Origin: Pseudomonadota bacterium
GTDB lineage: Bacteria; Pseudomonadota; Gammaproteobacteria; Steroidobacterales; Steroidobacteraceae
NCBI GenBank assembly: GCA_021805865.1
Contig: JAJZDX010000011.1
Coordinates: 65,082 to 129,081, forward strand
DNA: 64,000 bases
Reading direction: 5' to 3'
A program made the translations under genes and the position numbers. This document shows positions 46,894 through 55,686 of the stretch, piece after piece. Each line of letters opens with the position of its first letter. The first letter of the stretch is position 1. Below the pieces are notes generated by a model. That model did not search any database. It was given only the letters and a program-made list of their open reading frames with translations, and was not told where the DNA came from.

Positions 46894-47273
46894 CGCGAGA
46901 AACTTTGCGCATGGAGTACGATCACCCGGCATGACCGGGCACAAGCTGAAGCGCGATCCTGCGAACAGCGATCGCTTTGAGGCAATCAGGCGCAGGAGCG
47001 GCGCAGTTTCGGATCAGGGTCGGCCATGAGTGAAGTCTCCCTCGTCCGCGCCGAATTCAACTTCGGCTGCCTCGTTGCGGGAAATGAGCGATGGTCGCGA
47101 GCGTCATTTGCCCGGTTCCGTAATTTGAGACAGGGGCAGTCATGCGGCGGGTTGCGGTTTGTCAGCGACCTCCACCCTGGCCTGATGCATTGCGTCGACA
47201 CTTCCCGCTTTCCCCGCAGCGCCGTACGAGAGGGACAGTTTCTTATCACAACATTATCTGGGGAGCGATGTTC

Positions 47274-49763
47274 ATGATGCGCAGAAATAAACTGGCCTTG
47301 GCAGTGGCGGCAGCCATGGGGATCGCCGGCGCCAGCGCCGCGTGTGCCGCGCAACCGGGCGCCGCACCGCCGGCAGAACTCGGCGAGATCGTCGTCACGG
47401 CGACGCGGGAGCGGACCACGGTTCAATCGACCCCGATCAGCATCACGGCGGTCACGGCTGCGCAGATCGCCTCTCGTGGGCTGGTGAACGTCGATAGTCT
47501 GGTGCGCGCAGTGCCCGGCATCGCGGTGCGCGACACCGGCGGGCCCGGGGAGGAGGAGTACGAGATCCGCGGCCTGAACTCCCAGGGCGGCAACTCCTCG
47601 ATGGTGGGTATGTACTTCGGGGAAATACCGCTTTCGACGGCGATGGGCTCGCAGTTCGGCAAGAACCTCATGAACCTCGGTCTGTACGACGTCAGACGGG
47701 TGGAGGTGCTGCGCGGGCCGCAGGGGACGCTGTACGGGTCGAGCTCCATGGGCGGAACCATCCGCGTGCTTCCGGCCCGCCCGCAGCTCAATACCTTCGC
47801 GGCGAGCACGCAGGAGGTGATCTCGGACACCGTCTCCGGCGGCGGCCTGAACCACCAGGAAAACGGCATGGTGAACATTCCGTTGGGCCATACCGCGGCG
47901 GTGCGCGTCGTGGGCTCCTTCACGAACGACAGCGGCTGGGTGCAGCGCCGGGTGATCCAGGACGGGGCGGTTGCTGTGGATTCCGGCGCCTTTCCCGCCC
48001 TGACCCGTCCGAGCAATTTCTACAGCGCGCCGCTGCAGGAGGACCTGAAGGGCGTGAACACGGCGCTGATCGACTCGATCCGTGTCGAGCTTCTGTGGAA
48101 GCCGCTGAAGCATCTCACGATCGAGCCGATTGCGATGTACCAGCTGGTTCAACAAGGCGGCCTTCCCGCGGTCGATATGAACGGCCTGCCGACGCACCCC
48201 ACGGTGCCGAGGGTTCTGGCGCACTATGAGATCTACGACTCACCGGAGCCGCAGACCGACAGTCTGAGCTTCGGCAGCCTGGACGTGGTGTATCAGTTCC
48301 CCACGTTCTCGGTGACCTCGGCGACGGGGTTCTGGCACCGCAATTTCGTCAACCTGCAGGATTGCACGGAGATGGTCGCCGGGGCGATCGGCATTCCGGT
48401 GTACGACGCGGCCGCGGGCGGGATCGGGCAGTGTGAGAGCAACAGGGGCGCGAGCAACGCGGAGCAGGACTATTCCCGGCAGATCTCCGATGAGTTTCGT
48501 CTGACCTCCACCGCCCCGGGACCGGTGCAATGGGTTGCCGGCTATTTCTACCAGGACCTGTACTCCGAGGACAACATCTCCTCGATCGCTCCGCAAGCCA
48601 ATCCGAATATTCTGGGCGGTCCGAACCTCTTCGTCGGCAGCCTGCCGGAGGTGATGATCCAGAATGCGGTATACGGGCACGTGAACTGGCGGCTCTCGCC
48701 GCATTTTTCGGTGGCGGCCGGCTTCCGGCACTACCACTACAGCCTGAGAGAGACCTCCACCGAGTACGGCGCGTTCAGCGTGTTGGGGATAGAGGGAAAT
48801 AACGTTCCGTACAATTCCGGCACCTCGATCGCCGCCAGCGGCACTGTTCCGAGCATCACCCTGACGTACAACATCGACCCGGATCACATGGTGTACGTGA
48901 GGATCGACAAGGGCTTTCGCCTCGGCGGAGCGAGCGGCGACACCGGGCCGATTCCGGTGGTGGCGGCCAGCAACACCAATCCGCTGTTTGCGGCCCAGGT
49001 CGCCAACGAGTGCGGACTGCAGGCCAAGGTGCTGCCCACGACGACCTGCAATCCAAACATACTGCTGCAGGGACCGACGACCTACGGCTCGGACTCGTTG
49101 TGGAGCTATGAGCTCGGGGAGAAGTCCTCGTTCCTGCACCACCGTCTGATCGTCAATTTCGACGGCTATCTGGAGGACTGGTACCACCCGCAGGTGCCGA
49201 CCAACATTGCCGGATTCGGATTCACGGTCAACGGCGGCGATGCGCGCATCAAAGGCCTCGAGGGGCAGATCGATGCATTGCTGCCCGAGGGCTTTGAGCT
49301 GTCGCTCAACGGCAGCTACATCGATGCGAAGTTCATCGACAGCAGCGCGATCGCCGGATACCCGGCCGGCACGAGCATCCCCGATACGCCGAAGGTCTCC
49401 GGCTCGGCGGTGCTGGGATGGAAGCACTATCTGGACAATGACCTGTCCCTGTTCGGCTCGTTCGAGGAGGACTACACCGGCAGCAGGACCGATCTGCCCT
49501 TCGGCGTGACCGCCACGCTGCTCACCATGAATCAGCTCCTGGTGCATCTGCCGGCCTACAGCCTCGCCAATGTCCGTTTCGGGATCCGGGGAGAGCGCCA
49601 TGGCGGCGGACACTGGTCGGCGGCGCTGTTCGTGAACAACCTCACGAACAACATCGTGCTTCTGGATCCGAATCCGCAACTGTCCCTGCAGGACGCGGCC
49701 TACTCGCGCTATGTGGTCAACCAGCCGCTCACCGCAGGAATCGATGTCAGCTACGCGTTCTAG
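47274..49763 (+). CDS. TonB-dependent outer-membrane receptor
   Basis: 829-residue receptor: signal peptide (about residues 1-25, ending ACAAQ), TonB-box-like GEIVVTATRE, plug (LVNVDSLVRAVPGIAVRDTG, VRRVEVLRGPQGTLYGSSSMGG) and a long barrel ending AGIDVSYAF with the C-terminal phenylalanine needed for outer-membrane insertion. ATG 47274 is 8 bases from GGGGAG; a closer ATG at 47268 is too near the ribosome-binding site and the frame opens at 47142. Sits between a FeaR-like regulator and aldehyde dehydrogenase plus padJ, so uptake of an aryl-acetate-type compound is a reasonable guess. The 380 bases before it hold no gene. Confidence 0.88.
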   Translation: MMRRNKLALAVAAAMGIAGASAACAAQPGAAPPAELGEIVVTATRERTTVQSTPISITAVTAAQIASRGLVNVDSLVRAVPGIAVRDTGGPGEEEYEIRGLNSQGGNSSMVGMYFGEIPLSTAMGSQFGKNLMNLGLYDVRRVEVLRGPQGTLYGSSSMGGTIRVLPARPQLNTFAASTQEVISDTVSGGGLNHQENGMVNIPLGHTAAVRVVGSFTNDSGWVQRRVIQDGAVAVDSGAFPALTRPSNFYSAPLQEDLKGVNTALIDSIRVELLWKPLKHLTIEPIAMYQLVQQGGLPAVDMNGLPTHPTVPRVLAHYEIYDSPEPQTDSLSFGSLDVVYQFPTFSVTSATGFWHRNFVNLQDCTEMVAGAIGIPVYDAAAGGIGQCESNRGASNAEQDYSRQISDEFRLTSTAPGPVQWVAGYFYQDLYSEDNISSIAPQANPNILGGPNLFVGSLPEVMIQNAVYGHVNWRLSPHFSVAAGFRHYHYSLRETSTEYGAFSVLGIEGNNVPYNSGTSIAASGTVPSITLTYNIDPDHMVYVRIDKGFRLGGASGDTGPIPVVAASNTNPLFAAQVANECGLQAKVLPTTTCNPNILLQGPTTYGSDSLWSYELGEKSSFLHHRLIVNFDGYLEDWYHPQVPTNIAGFGFTVNGGDARIKGLEGQIDALLPEGFELSLNGSYIDAKFIDSSAIAGYPAGTSIPDTPKVSGSAVLGWKHYLDNDLSLFGSFEEDYTGSRTDLPFGVTATLLTMNQLLVHLPAYSLANVRFGIRGERHGGGHWSAALFVNNLTNNIVLLDPNPQLSLQDAAYSRYVVNQPLTAGIDVSYAF

Positions 49764-49899
49764 TGACGCGCGCCAATGGCTCGGCCGGCGCCATCTCGGT
49801 CTGCCGGGCTGCGAAGCCGCGGCGGATCCGGGGCTGGCGCCATCAGCCAGCCCTGGGCGTCGCAACGGGCGTTCGTCGTGAGATGCGCGGAGATCTTCC

Positions 49900-51396
49900 A
49901 TGAATGAAAGGCAGCCCGATTGGCACGCACTGTCGCGGACCGTGTCGTTACCGACACGGACGTTCATTGACGGGCAACTTTCCTCCGCCGCCGATGGCCG
50001 CACCTTTGCAGTGATCGACCCATCCCGGGGCAAGCCGCTCGTCGAGCTGCCGGCGCTTTGTCAGAGCGATGTCGATCGGGCGGTACGGACCGCGCGCGGG
50101 GCGTTCGAAAGCGGCCTGTGGTCCGCCATGGCGCCCCGCGCTCGCAAAAAAGTCCTGCAGAGGCTGGCGGAGCTGATCGAGGCCCGGCGCGAGGAGCTGG
50201 CGCTGCTTGACTCGATGACGATGGGCATGCCGGTCAGCATCTCCAGCGGCTACTGCGTTCAATGGGCCATCAACGCCTTCGAATGGTATGGCGAGGCCAT
50301 CGACAAGCTCTACGACGAGGTCGCGCCAACCGACCAGTCCGTGTTGGCACTGATCACCCGCGAGCCGGTGGGCGTCGTCGGTGCGGTACTGCCGTGGAAC
50401 TGGCCGATGGGTCTGCTCGGCTGGAAGGTTGCTCCGGCGCTGGCGGCGGGAAATTCGGTGGTGCTCAAGCCCGACGAGCAGACTTCGCTTTCGGCCTTGC
50501 GCGTGGCGGAGCTGGCGATCGCAGCGGGGATTCCCCCGGGTGTGTTCAATGTCATCACCGGCGGTCCCCACGTGGGCGAGATGCTTGGCCGTCATTCCGA
50601 CGTCGATGTCCTGGCCTTCACCGGCTCGAGCGAAGTAGGCAGGAAGTTCCTGCGGTACTCCGCGGAATCGAACATGAAGCCGGTCTGGATGGAGTGCGGC
50701 GGCAAAGGTCCTGACATCATCTTCGCTGACGCGCCCGATCCGGAGGCTGCGGCGAAAGCCGCTGCGTTCGCGATCTTCCTCAACACCGGCCAGGTGTGCG
50801 CGGCCGGATCCCGTCTGATCGTCGAGGAAAGCATACGTGAGCGCGTGTTGAACACCGTCTGTGCGGTCGGCGTGCAGCTCGCCCCGGGCGACCCGCTGCT
50901 GCCGCAGACCATGCTCGGACCCATCGCCAAGAGCCCGCAGCTCGAGAAAGTGCTCGGCTACATCCAGCTCGGCAAGACCGAGGGCGCCAGGCTCCTCACG
51001 GGCGGAGAGCGAACCCTTCGGGATACGGGCGGCTACTACGTCGAGCCTACCGTGTTCGACAAAGTCCGCAACGACATGCGCATCGCCCAGGAGGAGATAT
51101 TCGGGCCAGTGCTCTCGGCCATCAGCTTCGCAAGCGAACAGGAGGCGTTGCAGATCGCGAATGCGAGCAGTTACGGGCTATCGGGCGGCGTATGGACACG
51201 GGACGTGACCCGCGCGCATACCCTGGCGCGCAGACTGCGGCTAGGAAGCGTGGCGGTCAATGCGTACGCGGATGATGCGCATGATATCACCGTGCCGTTC
51301 GGCGGCCGAAAACTGTCGGGGTTCGGTCGGGACAAATCGCTGCACGCGCTCGACAAATACGTCCAGCTCAAGACCACCTGGGTCAAGCTGCATTGA
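49900..51396 (+). CDS. NAD-dependent aldehyde dehydrogenase, probable phenylacetaldehyde dehydrogenase
   Basis: 498-residue ALDH-superfamily enzyme. PWNWPMGLLGWKVAPALAAG, FTGSSEVGRKF, general base Glu265 in WMECGGKGPD, nucleophile Cys300 in NTGQVCAAG and EEIFGPVLS near residue 400 are all present. Closest in type to FeaB/PuuC enzymes. Given a FeaR-like regulator upstream and phenylacetate-CoA ligase downstream, phenylacetaldehyde to phenylacetate is the likeliest reaction, which would link phenylalanine or phenylethylamine breakdown to the pad pathway. The specific substrate is inferred. Confidence 0.82.
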   Translation: MNERQPDWHALSRTVSLPTRTFIDGQLSSAADGRTFAVIDPSRGKPLVELPALCQSDVDRAVRTARGAFESGLWSAMAPRARKKVLQRLAELIEARREELALLDSMTMGMPVSISSGYCVQWAINAFEWYGEAIDKLYDEVAPTDQSVLALITREPVGVVGAVLPWNWPMGLLGWKVAPALAAGNSVVLKPDEQTSLSALRVAELAIAAGIPPGVFNVITGGPHVGEMLGRHSDVDVLAFTGSSEVGRKFLRYSAESNMKPVWMECGGKGPDIIFADAPDPEAAAKAAAFAIFLNTGQVCAAGSRLIVEESIRERVLNTVCAVGVQLAPGDPLLPQTMLGPIAKSPQLEKVLGYIQLGKTEGARLLTGGERTLRDTGGYYVEPTVFDKVRNDMRIAQEEIFGPVLSAISFASEQEALQIANASSYGLSGGVWTRDVTRAHTLARRLRLGSVAVNAYADDAHDITVPFGGRKLSGFGRDKSLHALDKYVQLKTTWVKLH

Positions 51397-51462
51397 GAGA
51401 CGTCTCTCCCTGCGCCAGGGTGCACGTGCACGCGCTTCGATTGAATGCTTCTGCGTAAATTG

Positions 51463-51474
51463 GTACGATAATGC
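51463..51474 (+). promoter_or_regulatory. Possible GTA-N6-TAC-like element ahead of padJ
   Basis: GTACGATAATGC differs in one base from the core of the had operator (GTACGATAATAC). It lies in a 562-base spacer (51397-51958) between the aldehyde dehydrogenase and padJ, 485 bases before padJ. Otherwise I see no gene in this spacer: the open frames on both strands lack domains. Confidence 0.35.
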
Positions 51475-51958
51475 GGGTTTAGATCGAATTTTGAGTCTGG
51501 AACCATGGCGCGATGGACACTCTCCCGTCCCTGATTTTCCATGGGCGTGCTCCCAGCCGATCCGTGAGGGACAATCGGCAGACTGGTCGGTGATCCGTGG
51601 GATATTGCCGGGCTCCGAAGGAACGAAGTACGGTTGCAAGGTGGGGGGGTAGGAACGAATGCGGCGCGCTCCTCGACGATGAGGCGCGGCATGCCTGCCC
51701 CGCCTTGGCAGCCCGCTGCGGCGGCCGCCCTGTCGAGACCACGCAAGGCATCGACGGGAGCAGCCGACTTTCGCGACTGCCGCTCGAGATACAGCCCCCC
51801 CAACAGATCGGTGAGCTGGTACAAATGCAGGTGAAGACGATGCGAATTACGCCGACCTCGGCGCCTTGTCGACGCCGCGCAGCCGCTGCGCCGGCGGTTC
51901 GCCTCGCGCGCCCTCTGTGGCGCAAATGGCCCGGAAAACAGTTTGAGGGGAGAATCGC

Positions 51959-53293
51959 ATGGCCGGGAGCCCTAGCCGAATGAGCCCTGAGCGCTCACCG
52001 ACTGCGAACGCGTTCGAGGCCATCGAGGTCGCCTCGCGCGACGAGATCGCCAGTGTGCAGCGGCAGCGTCTGCAGTGGAGCCTGCGCCACGCCTATGAGC
52101 ACGTGCCGCATTATCGCAAGGCGTTTGACGAGCACGGCGTGACTCCGGAGGACTTTCGCGAACTCGCGGATCTCGCCAGATTTCCGTTCACCACCAAGAA
52201 GGACCTGCGCGACAATTATCCGTTCGGCATGTTCGCGGTCCCGCGCACCGAGATCGCCCGTATTCATGCATCCTCGGGCACGACGGGCAGGCCGACAGTC
52301 GTCGGTTATACCAGGAATGATATCCAGACTTGGGCCACCGTCGTGGCCCGCTCGATCTGGGGCGCCGGCGGACGCCCCGGCATGACGGTGCACGTCGCCT
52401 ACGGCTATGGCCTGTTCACCGGCGGCCTGGGAGCCCATTACGGCGCCGAGCGGCTCGGCTGCACGGTGGTGCCCGTGTCGGGCGGCATGACTGAGCGGCA
52501 AATCCAGGTCATCAACGACTTCAAGCCCGACATCATCATGGTGACGCCGAGCTACATGTTGGCGCTGATCGATCAATTCCGGGCTGCCGGGCTCGATCCG
52601 CGCGCCAGCTCCCTGAAGATCGGCATCTTCGGCGCCGAACCCTGGACCAACGCCATGCGTCATGAGATCGAGCAGGCGGCGCAGATGCAGGCGTTGGACA
52701 TTTACGGGCTCTCGGAGGTCATCGGTCCGGGCGTTGCCTGCGAGTGTCTCGAGACCAAGGACGGTCTGCACATCTGGGAAGACCACTTCTATCCGGAAAT
52801 CATCAATCCCGAGACCGGCGTGCCGGTTGCGGACGGCGAACTCGGCGAGCTGGTGTTCACCTCGCTCACCAAGGAAGCCATGCCGGTGATCCGTTACCGG
52901 ACCCGGGACCTCACCCGACTCCTTCCCGGCACCGCGCGCAGCATGCGGCGCATGGAAAAGGTCACCGGCCGGTCCGATGACATGATGATCGCACGCGGCG
53001 TCAATGTTTTTCCGACGCAGATCGAGGAGCAGATTCTGCGTTGCGACGGTCTTTCCGTTCACTACGAGATCGAGCTGACGCGCGAAGGCCGCATGGACGA
53101 GCTGCGCATCCGGGTGGAGGCCAAGCCGGAGCAGGCCGATGAGGCAACCCGGGTGGCGCAAGCCGACCTGCTCGCCCGCCACATCAAGGATATGATCGGC
53201 GTTACGGTCGCGGTGACCGTCACGACGCCGGGGACGATTGTGCGCTCCGCCGGCAAGGCCGCGCGCGTGGTCGACCACCGCAAGCGCTTCTGA
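51959..53293 (+). CDS. padJ: Phenylacetate-CoA ligase (PadJ/PaaK family)
   Basis: AMP-forming phenylacetate-CoA ligase of 444 residues, the usual length. It activates phenylacetate with ATP and CoA. Motifs: IHASSGTTGRPTVVGYT phosphate loop near residue 103, YGYGLFTGGLGAHYG, FGAEPW, DIYGLSEVIGPGVA, and GRSDDMMIARGVNVFPTQIE in the C-terminal lid. The anaerobic role is inferred from padE immediately downstream. ATG 51959 follows GAGGGGAG. Confidence 0.93.
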   Translation: MAGSPSRMSPERSPTANAFEAIEVASRDEIASVQRQRLQWSLRHAYEHVPHYRKAFDEHGVTPEDFRELADLARFPFTTKKDLRDNYPFGMFAVPRTEIARIHASSGTTGRPTVVGYTRNDIQTWATVVARSIWGAGGRPGMTVHVAYGYGLFTGGLGAHYGAERLGCTVVPVSGGMTERQIQVINDFKPDIIMVTPSYMLALIDQFRAAGLDPRASSLKIGIFGAEPWTNAMRHEIEQAAQMQALDIYGLSEVIGPGVACECLETKDGLHIWEDHFYPEIINPETGVPVADGELGELVFTSLTKEAMPVIRYRTRDLTRLLPGTARSMRRMEKVTGRSDDMMIARGVNVFPTQIEEQILRCDGLSVHYEIELTREGRMDELRIRVEAKPEQADEATRVAQADLLARHIKDMIGVTVAVTVTTPGTIVRSAGKAARVVDHRKRF

Positions 53294-53488
53294 TCAGGAG
53301 CCTGCTGGGGATTGGCAAATGCCTGCCCGCAGCCCTTTCCTCGAGCGTGCGGCCTCACCCAGATTGCGCAGAAAGCGTGGTGGGGCCTGCTGTGCCACCC
53401 CGGCCCGGCGCCGCAACGAGCCGGACTGCATCGGAGTTACGCTGTCTCGCTCGGGCTTCCGTAGTTTGAAGGGGCCGAGTTCGCAATT

Positions 53489-53514
53489 CAGGTAATATAG
53501 TACTACAATGCCTG
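53489..53514 (+). promoter_or_regulatory. padE promoter-region operator
   Basis: GTA-ATATAG-TAC at 53492-53503, within a wider CAGG...CCTG pair (53489-53492 and 53511-53514), about 83 bases before padE. The preceding eight bases TTCAGGTA are the same as at the padB operator. A -10-like TAATAT or TATAGT overlaps it; no good -35. The rest of the 303-base gap after padJ contains nothing I recognise. Confidence 0.55.
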
Positions 53515-53596
53515 TAATGAATCAGAGAAACGAGGCGCGGTGCTTGCCGGGGCGTTCTGCGCGCCGCGCCGAAAGGTGACTCCACGGGCGGCAACG

Positions 53597-54169
53597 ATGT
53601 ATGAAATGAGACTCCATGGCCGTGGCGGACAGGGAACGGTGCTGGCCGCCACGATCCTGGCTGCCGCGATCGTCGCTGAAGAGAAGTTCGCGGTCGCCAT
53701 ACCGTCCTTTGGTTTCGAGCGTCGCGGCGCGCCGGTGGCGGCCTACGTGCGCATGGACACGCGCGAGATCCGGCGAATGACGAATATCTACCGTCCCGAC
53801 TGCATCTGCTGCATCGACCCGACGGTGTCCGGATCCATCGACATCTTCGACGGCATCCGCCCCGGCAGCACGCTGGTGCAGGCAACGGGCAAAACGATAG
53901 ATGAGCTCAGGCGACCGCAGACCGTGACCACCGTCGGGTTATGCGATGCCGTCCCGATCGCGCTGGCGCTATTTGGGCGCGCAATCACGAACACGATCAT
54001 GCTGGGTGCATTTGCGCGCACCACGGGACTCGTGGCGCTCGGCTCCCTCGAACGGGCGCTCGAGGAATCGGAGTTCCGCGACGCGGGGCTCGAGCAGAAC
54101 ATGCGGGCACTGCGGCGCGGCTACGAAGAGACCGTCGTGCACGATTTCTCGAGCGAGGCCGCCGCGTGA
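53597..54169 (+). CDS. padE: Phenylglyoxylate dehydrogenase, gamma subunit (PadE)
   Basis: 190-residue gamma domain of a 2-oxoacid oxidoreductase: MYEMRLHGRGGQGTVLAATI at the N-terminus and SFGFERRGAPVAAYVRMD are family marks. Part of the five-subunit phenylglyoxylate:NAD+ oxidoreductase, which converts phenylglyoxylate and CoA to benzoyl-CoA, CO2 and NADH. The start at 53597 is set by the conserved N-terminus, as the frame is open from 53540 and the ribosome-binding site is weak. Overlaps padF by 4 bases. Confidence 0.9.
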   Translation: MYEMRLHGRGGQGTVLAATILAAAIVAEEKFAVAIPSFGFERRGAPVAAYVRMDTREIRRMTNIYRPDCICCIDPTVSGSIDIFDGIRPGSTLVQATGKTIDELRRPQTVTTVGLCDAVPIALALFGRAITNTIMLGAFARTTGLVALGSLERALEESEFRDAGLEQNMRALRRGYEETVVHDFSSEAAA

Positions 54170-54456
54170 ACCGCCAGTCGCGGCCGTTCTTCGACCAGCA
54201 GCAGATCCCGAACGATCTGTGCCCGATCGCAACGCGGCCGAGCCCGATGCTGCCAGGGGACTGGCGGAGCCTGCGGCCGGTCGTCGATCGCGCGAAGTGC
54301 GTCAAGTGCGCGATCTGCTGGCTCTACTGTCCGGTGCAGTGCGTAGTCGAGAGGCCGGCCTGGTTCGACATCGACCTCGCGACCTGCAAGGGTTGCGGCA
54401 TCTGCGCCCAGGAGTGCCCGCACCGCGCAATCACCATGGTCGAGGAGGGAGGCTGA
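54166..54456 (+). CDS. padF: Phenylglyoxylate dehydrogenase, ferredoxin-like delta subunit (PadF)
   Basis: 96-residue two-cluster ferredoxin subunit: CVKCAICWLYCP and CKGCGICAQECP. It receives electrons from the thiamine site. GTG 54166 overlaps the padE stop (GTGA); its end shares one base with padG. The N-terminal 40 residues match the extension typical of pyruvate:ferredoxin oxidoreductase delta subunits. Confidence 0.92.
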   Translation: MNRQSRPFFDQQQIPNDLCPIATRPSPMLPGDWRSLRPVVDRAKCVKCAICWLYCPVQCVVERPAWFDIDLATCKGCGICAQECPHRAITMVEEGG

Positions 54457-55673
54457 TGTCCGCTGCGGCGCCGGAGCGGGGATTCCTGGTCTGCGATGGC
54501 AACGAGGCGGCGGCGCTCGCGGTCGCGCTGGCGCGCGTCGACATGGTGGCCGTCTATCCGATCACGCCGCAGTCGTCGCTGGTGGAGTATCTGGCGAAGT
54601 TCGTCGCCGACGGCCGGCTGCAGGCCGAACTCGTGGACGCCGAGGGCGAGCACAGCGTGCTGTCGGTCCTGCAGGGCGCCGCGCTCGCCGGAGCGCGAAC
54701 CTTCACCGCGACCTCCGGTCCGGGGCTGGCCTTCATGTTTGAGCCGTACCTGCGCACTCCCGGCATGCGGCTGCCCATCGTGATGTCGATCGTCACACGC
54801 GACACGTTGACACCTCAGAGCGTATGGGGCGGCCATCAGGATGCGATGTCAGTGCGCGAGACCGGCTGGGTGCAGATGTACTGCGAGACCGTACAGGAAG
54901 TGCTCGACACCGTGATCATGGCCTATCGTGTCGCTGAGCGGCACGATGTCATGTTGCCGGTCAACGTCTGCCACGACGGCAACTACCTCTCTTACGGAAC
55001 CGCTCGCGTCGAGCTGCCTGACCAGGACGTGGTCGACACGTTCCTCGGGGCGCCCGACGTGAACTGGCACGCGGCGCTCGACCCAGAGCGACCGATGGCC
55101 GTCGACCCACTGACCGGCGGCGCCGGCGGCGCCGGCCCGGCACTGTTCGTGCGTTATCGCCGCGGCCAGTGTGCCGGCATGCGCCATGCGCTCGATGCAA
55201 TCCGTGAAGCTCACGAGGAGTGGGGACGTCTCACCGGCCGATACCACGCGCCGCTGATCGAGCGCTACCGGATGGACGATGCGGAATATTCGATTGTTAC
55301 GCTCGGCTCGATGACCGGCGCCGCCAAGGATGCTGTCGACGGGGCGCGCGAGCGGGGCCGGCGCGTCGGTCTCGTCAAAGTCAAGACCTTCCGACCATTT
55401 CCGGCCGTGGCGGTCGCCGAGGCTCTGCGGGGGCACGGCGCCTTCGGCGTCGTTGACCGCTCGGTCGATTTCGCCTGGAGCTGTGGGCCGCTGTACCGCG
55501 AGGTATTGACCGCCCTGCACGGGATCACGCCGGCGGCGCCGTCGCAATCCTTCATCGGCGGCCTGTCAGGCGCCGATCTGACCGTCGAGCAGTTCGAGTC
55601 CGTCATCGAGACGGTCCGACACCTGCGGGATCCTGGCCCGAGGGACACCGTATGGCTGAATGCTCAAGAGTGA
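54456..55673 (+). CDS. padG: Phenylglyoxylate dehydrogenase, alpha subunit (PadG)
   Basis: 405-residue alpha subunit of the pyruvate:ferredoxin oxidoreductase family: CDGNEAAALAVALARVDMVA, YPITPQSSLVEYLA, EGEHSVLSVLQGAALAGART and TATSGPGLAFM. These form the pyrimidine side of the thiamine site and the substrate pocket. The ATG at 54456 follows GAGGAGGGAGGC at close distance. The frame is also open upstream across padE and padF, but only as a shadow. Confidence 0.93.
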   Translation: MSAAAPERGFLVCDGNEAAALAVALARVDMVAVYPITPQSSLVEYLAKFVADGRLQAELVDAEGEHSVLSVLQGAALAGARTFTATSGPGLAFMFEPYLRTPGMRLPIVMSIVTRDTLTPQSVWGGHQDAMSVRETGWVQMYCETVQEVLDTVIMAYRVAERHDVMLPVNVCHDGNYLSYGTARVELPDQDVVDTFLGAPDVNWHAALDPERPMAVDPLTGGAGGAGPALFVRYRRGQCAGMRHALDAIREAHEEWGRLTGRYHAPLIERYRMDDAEYSIVTLGSMTGAAKDAVDGARERGRRVGLVKVKTFRPFPAVAVAEALRGHGAFGVVDRSVDFAWSCGPLYREVLTALHGITPAAPSQSFIGGLSGADLTVEQFESVIETVRHLRDPGPRDTVWLNAQE

Positions 55674-55686
55674 GATCACCCAGATC

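Noticed and set aside
51479-51983. Open frames on both strands between the aldehyde dehydrogenase and padJ
   Set aside because: No recognisable domain, low-complexity composition and overlap of the padJ start; treated as spacer.
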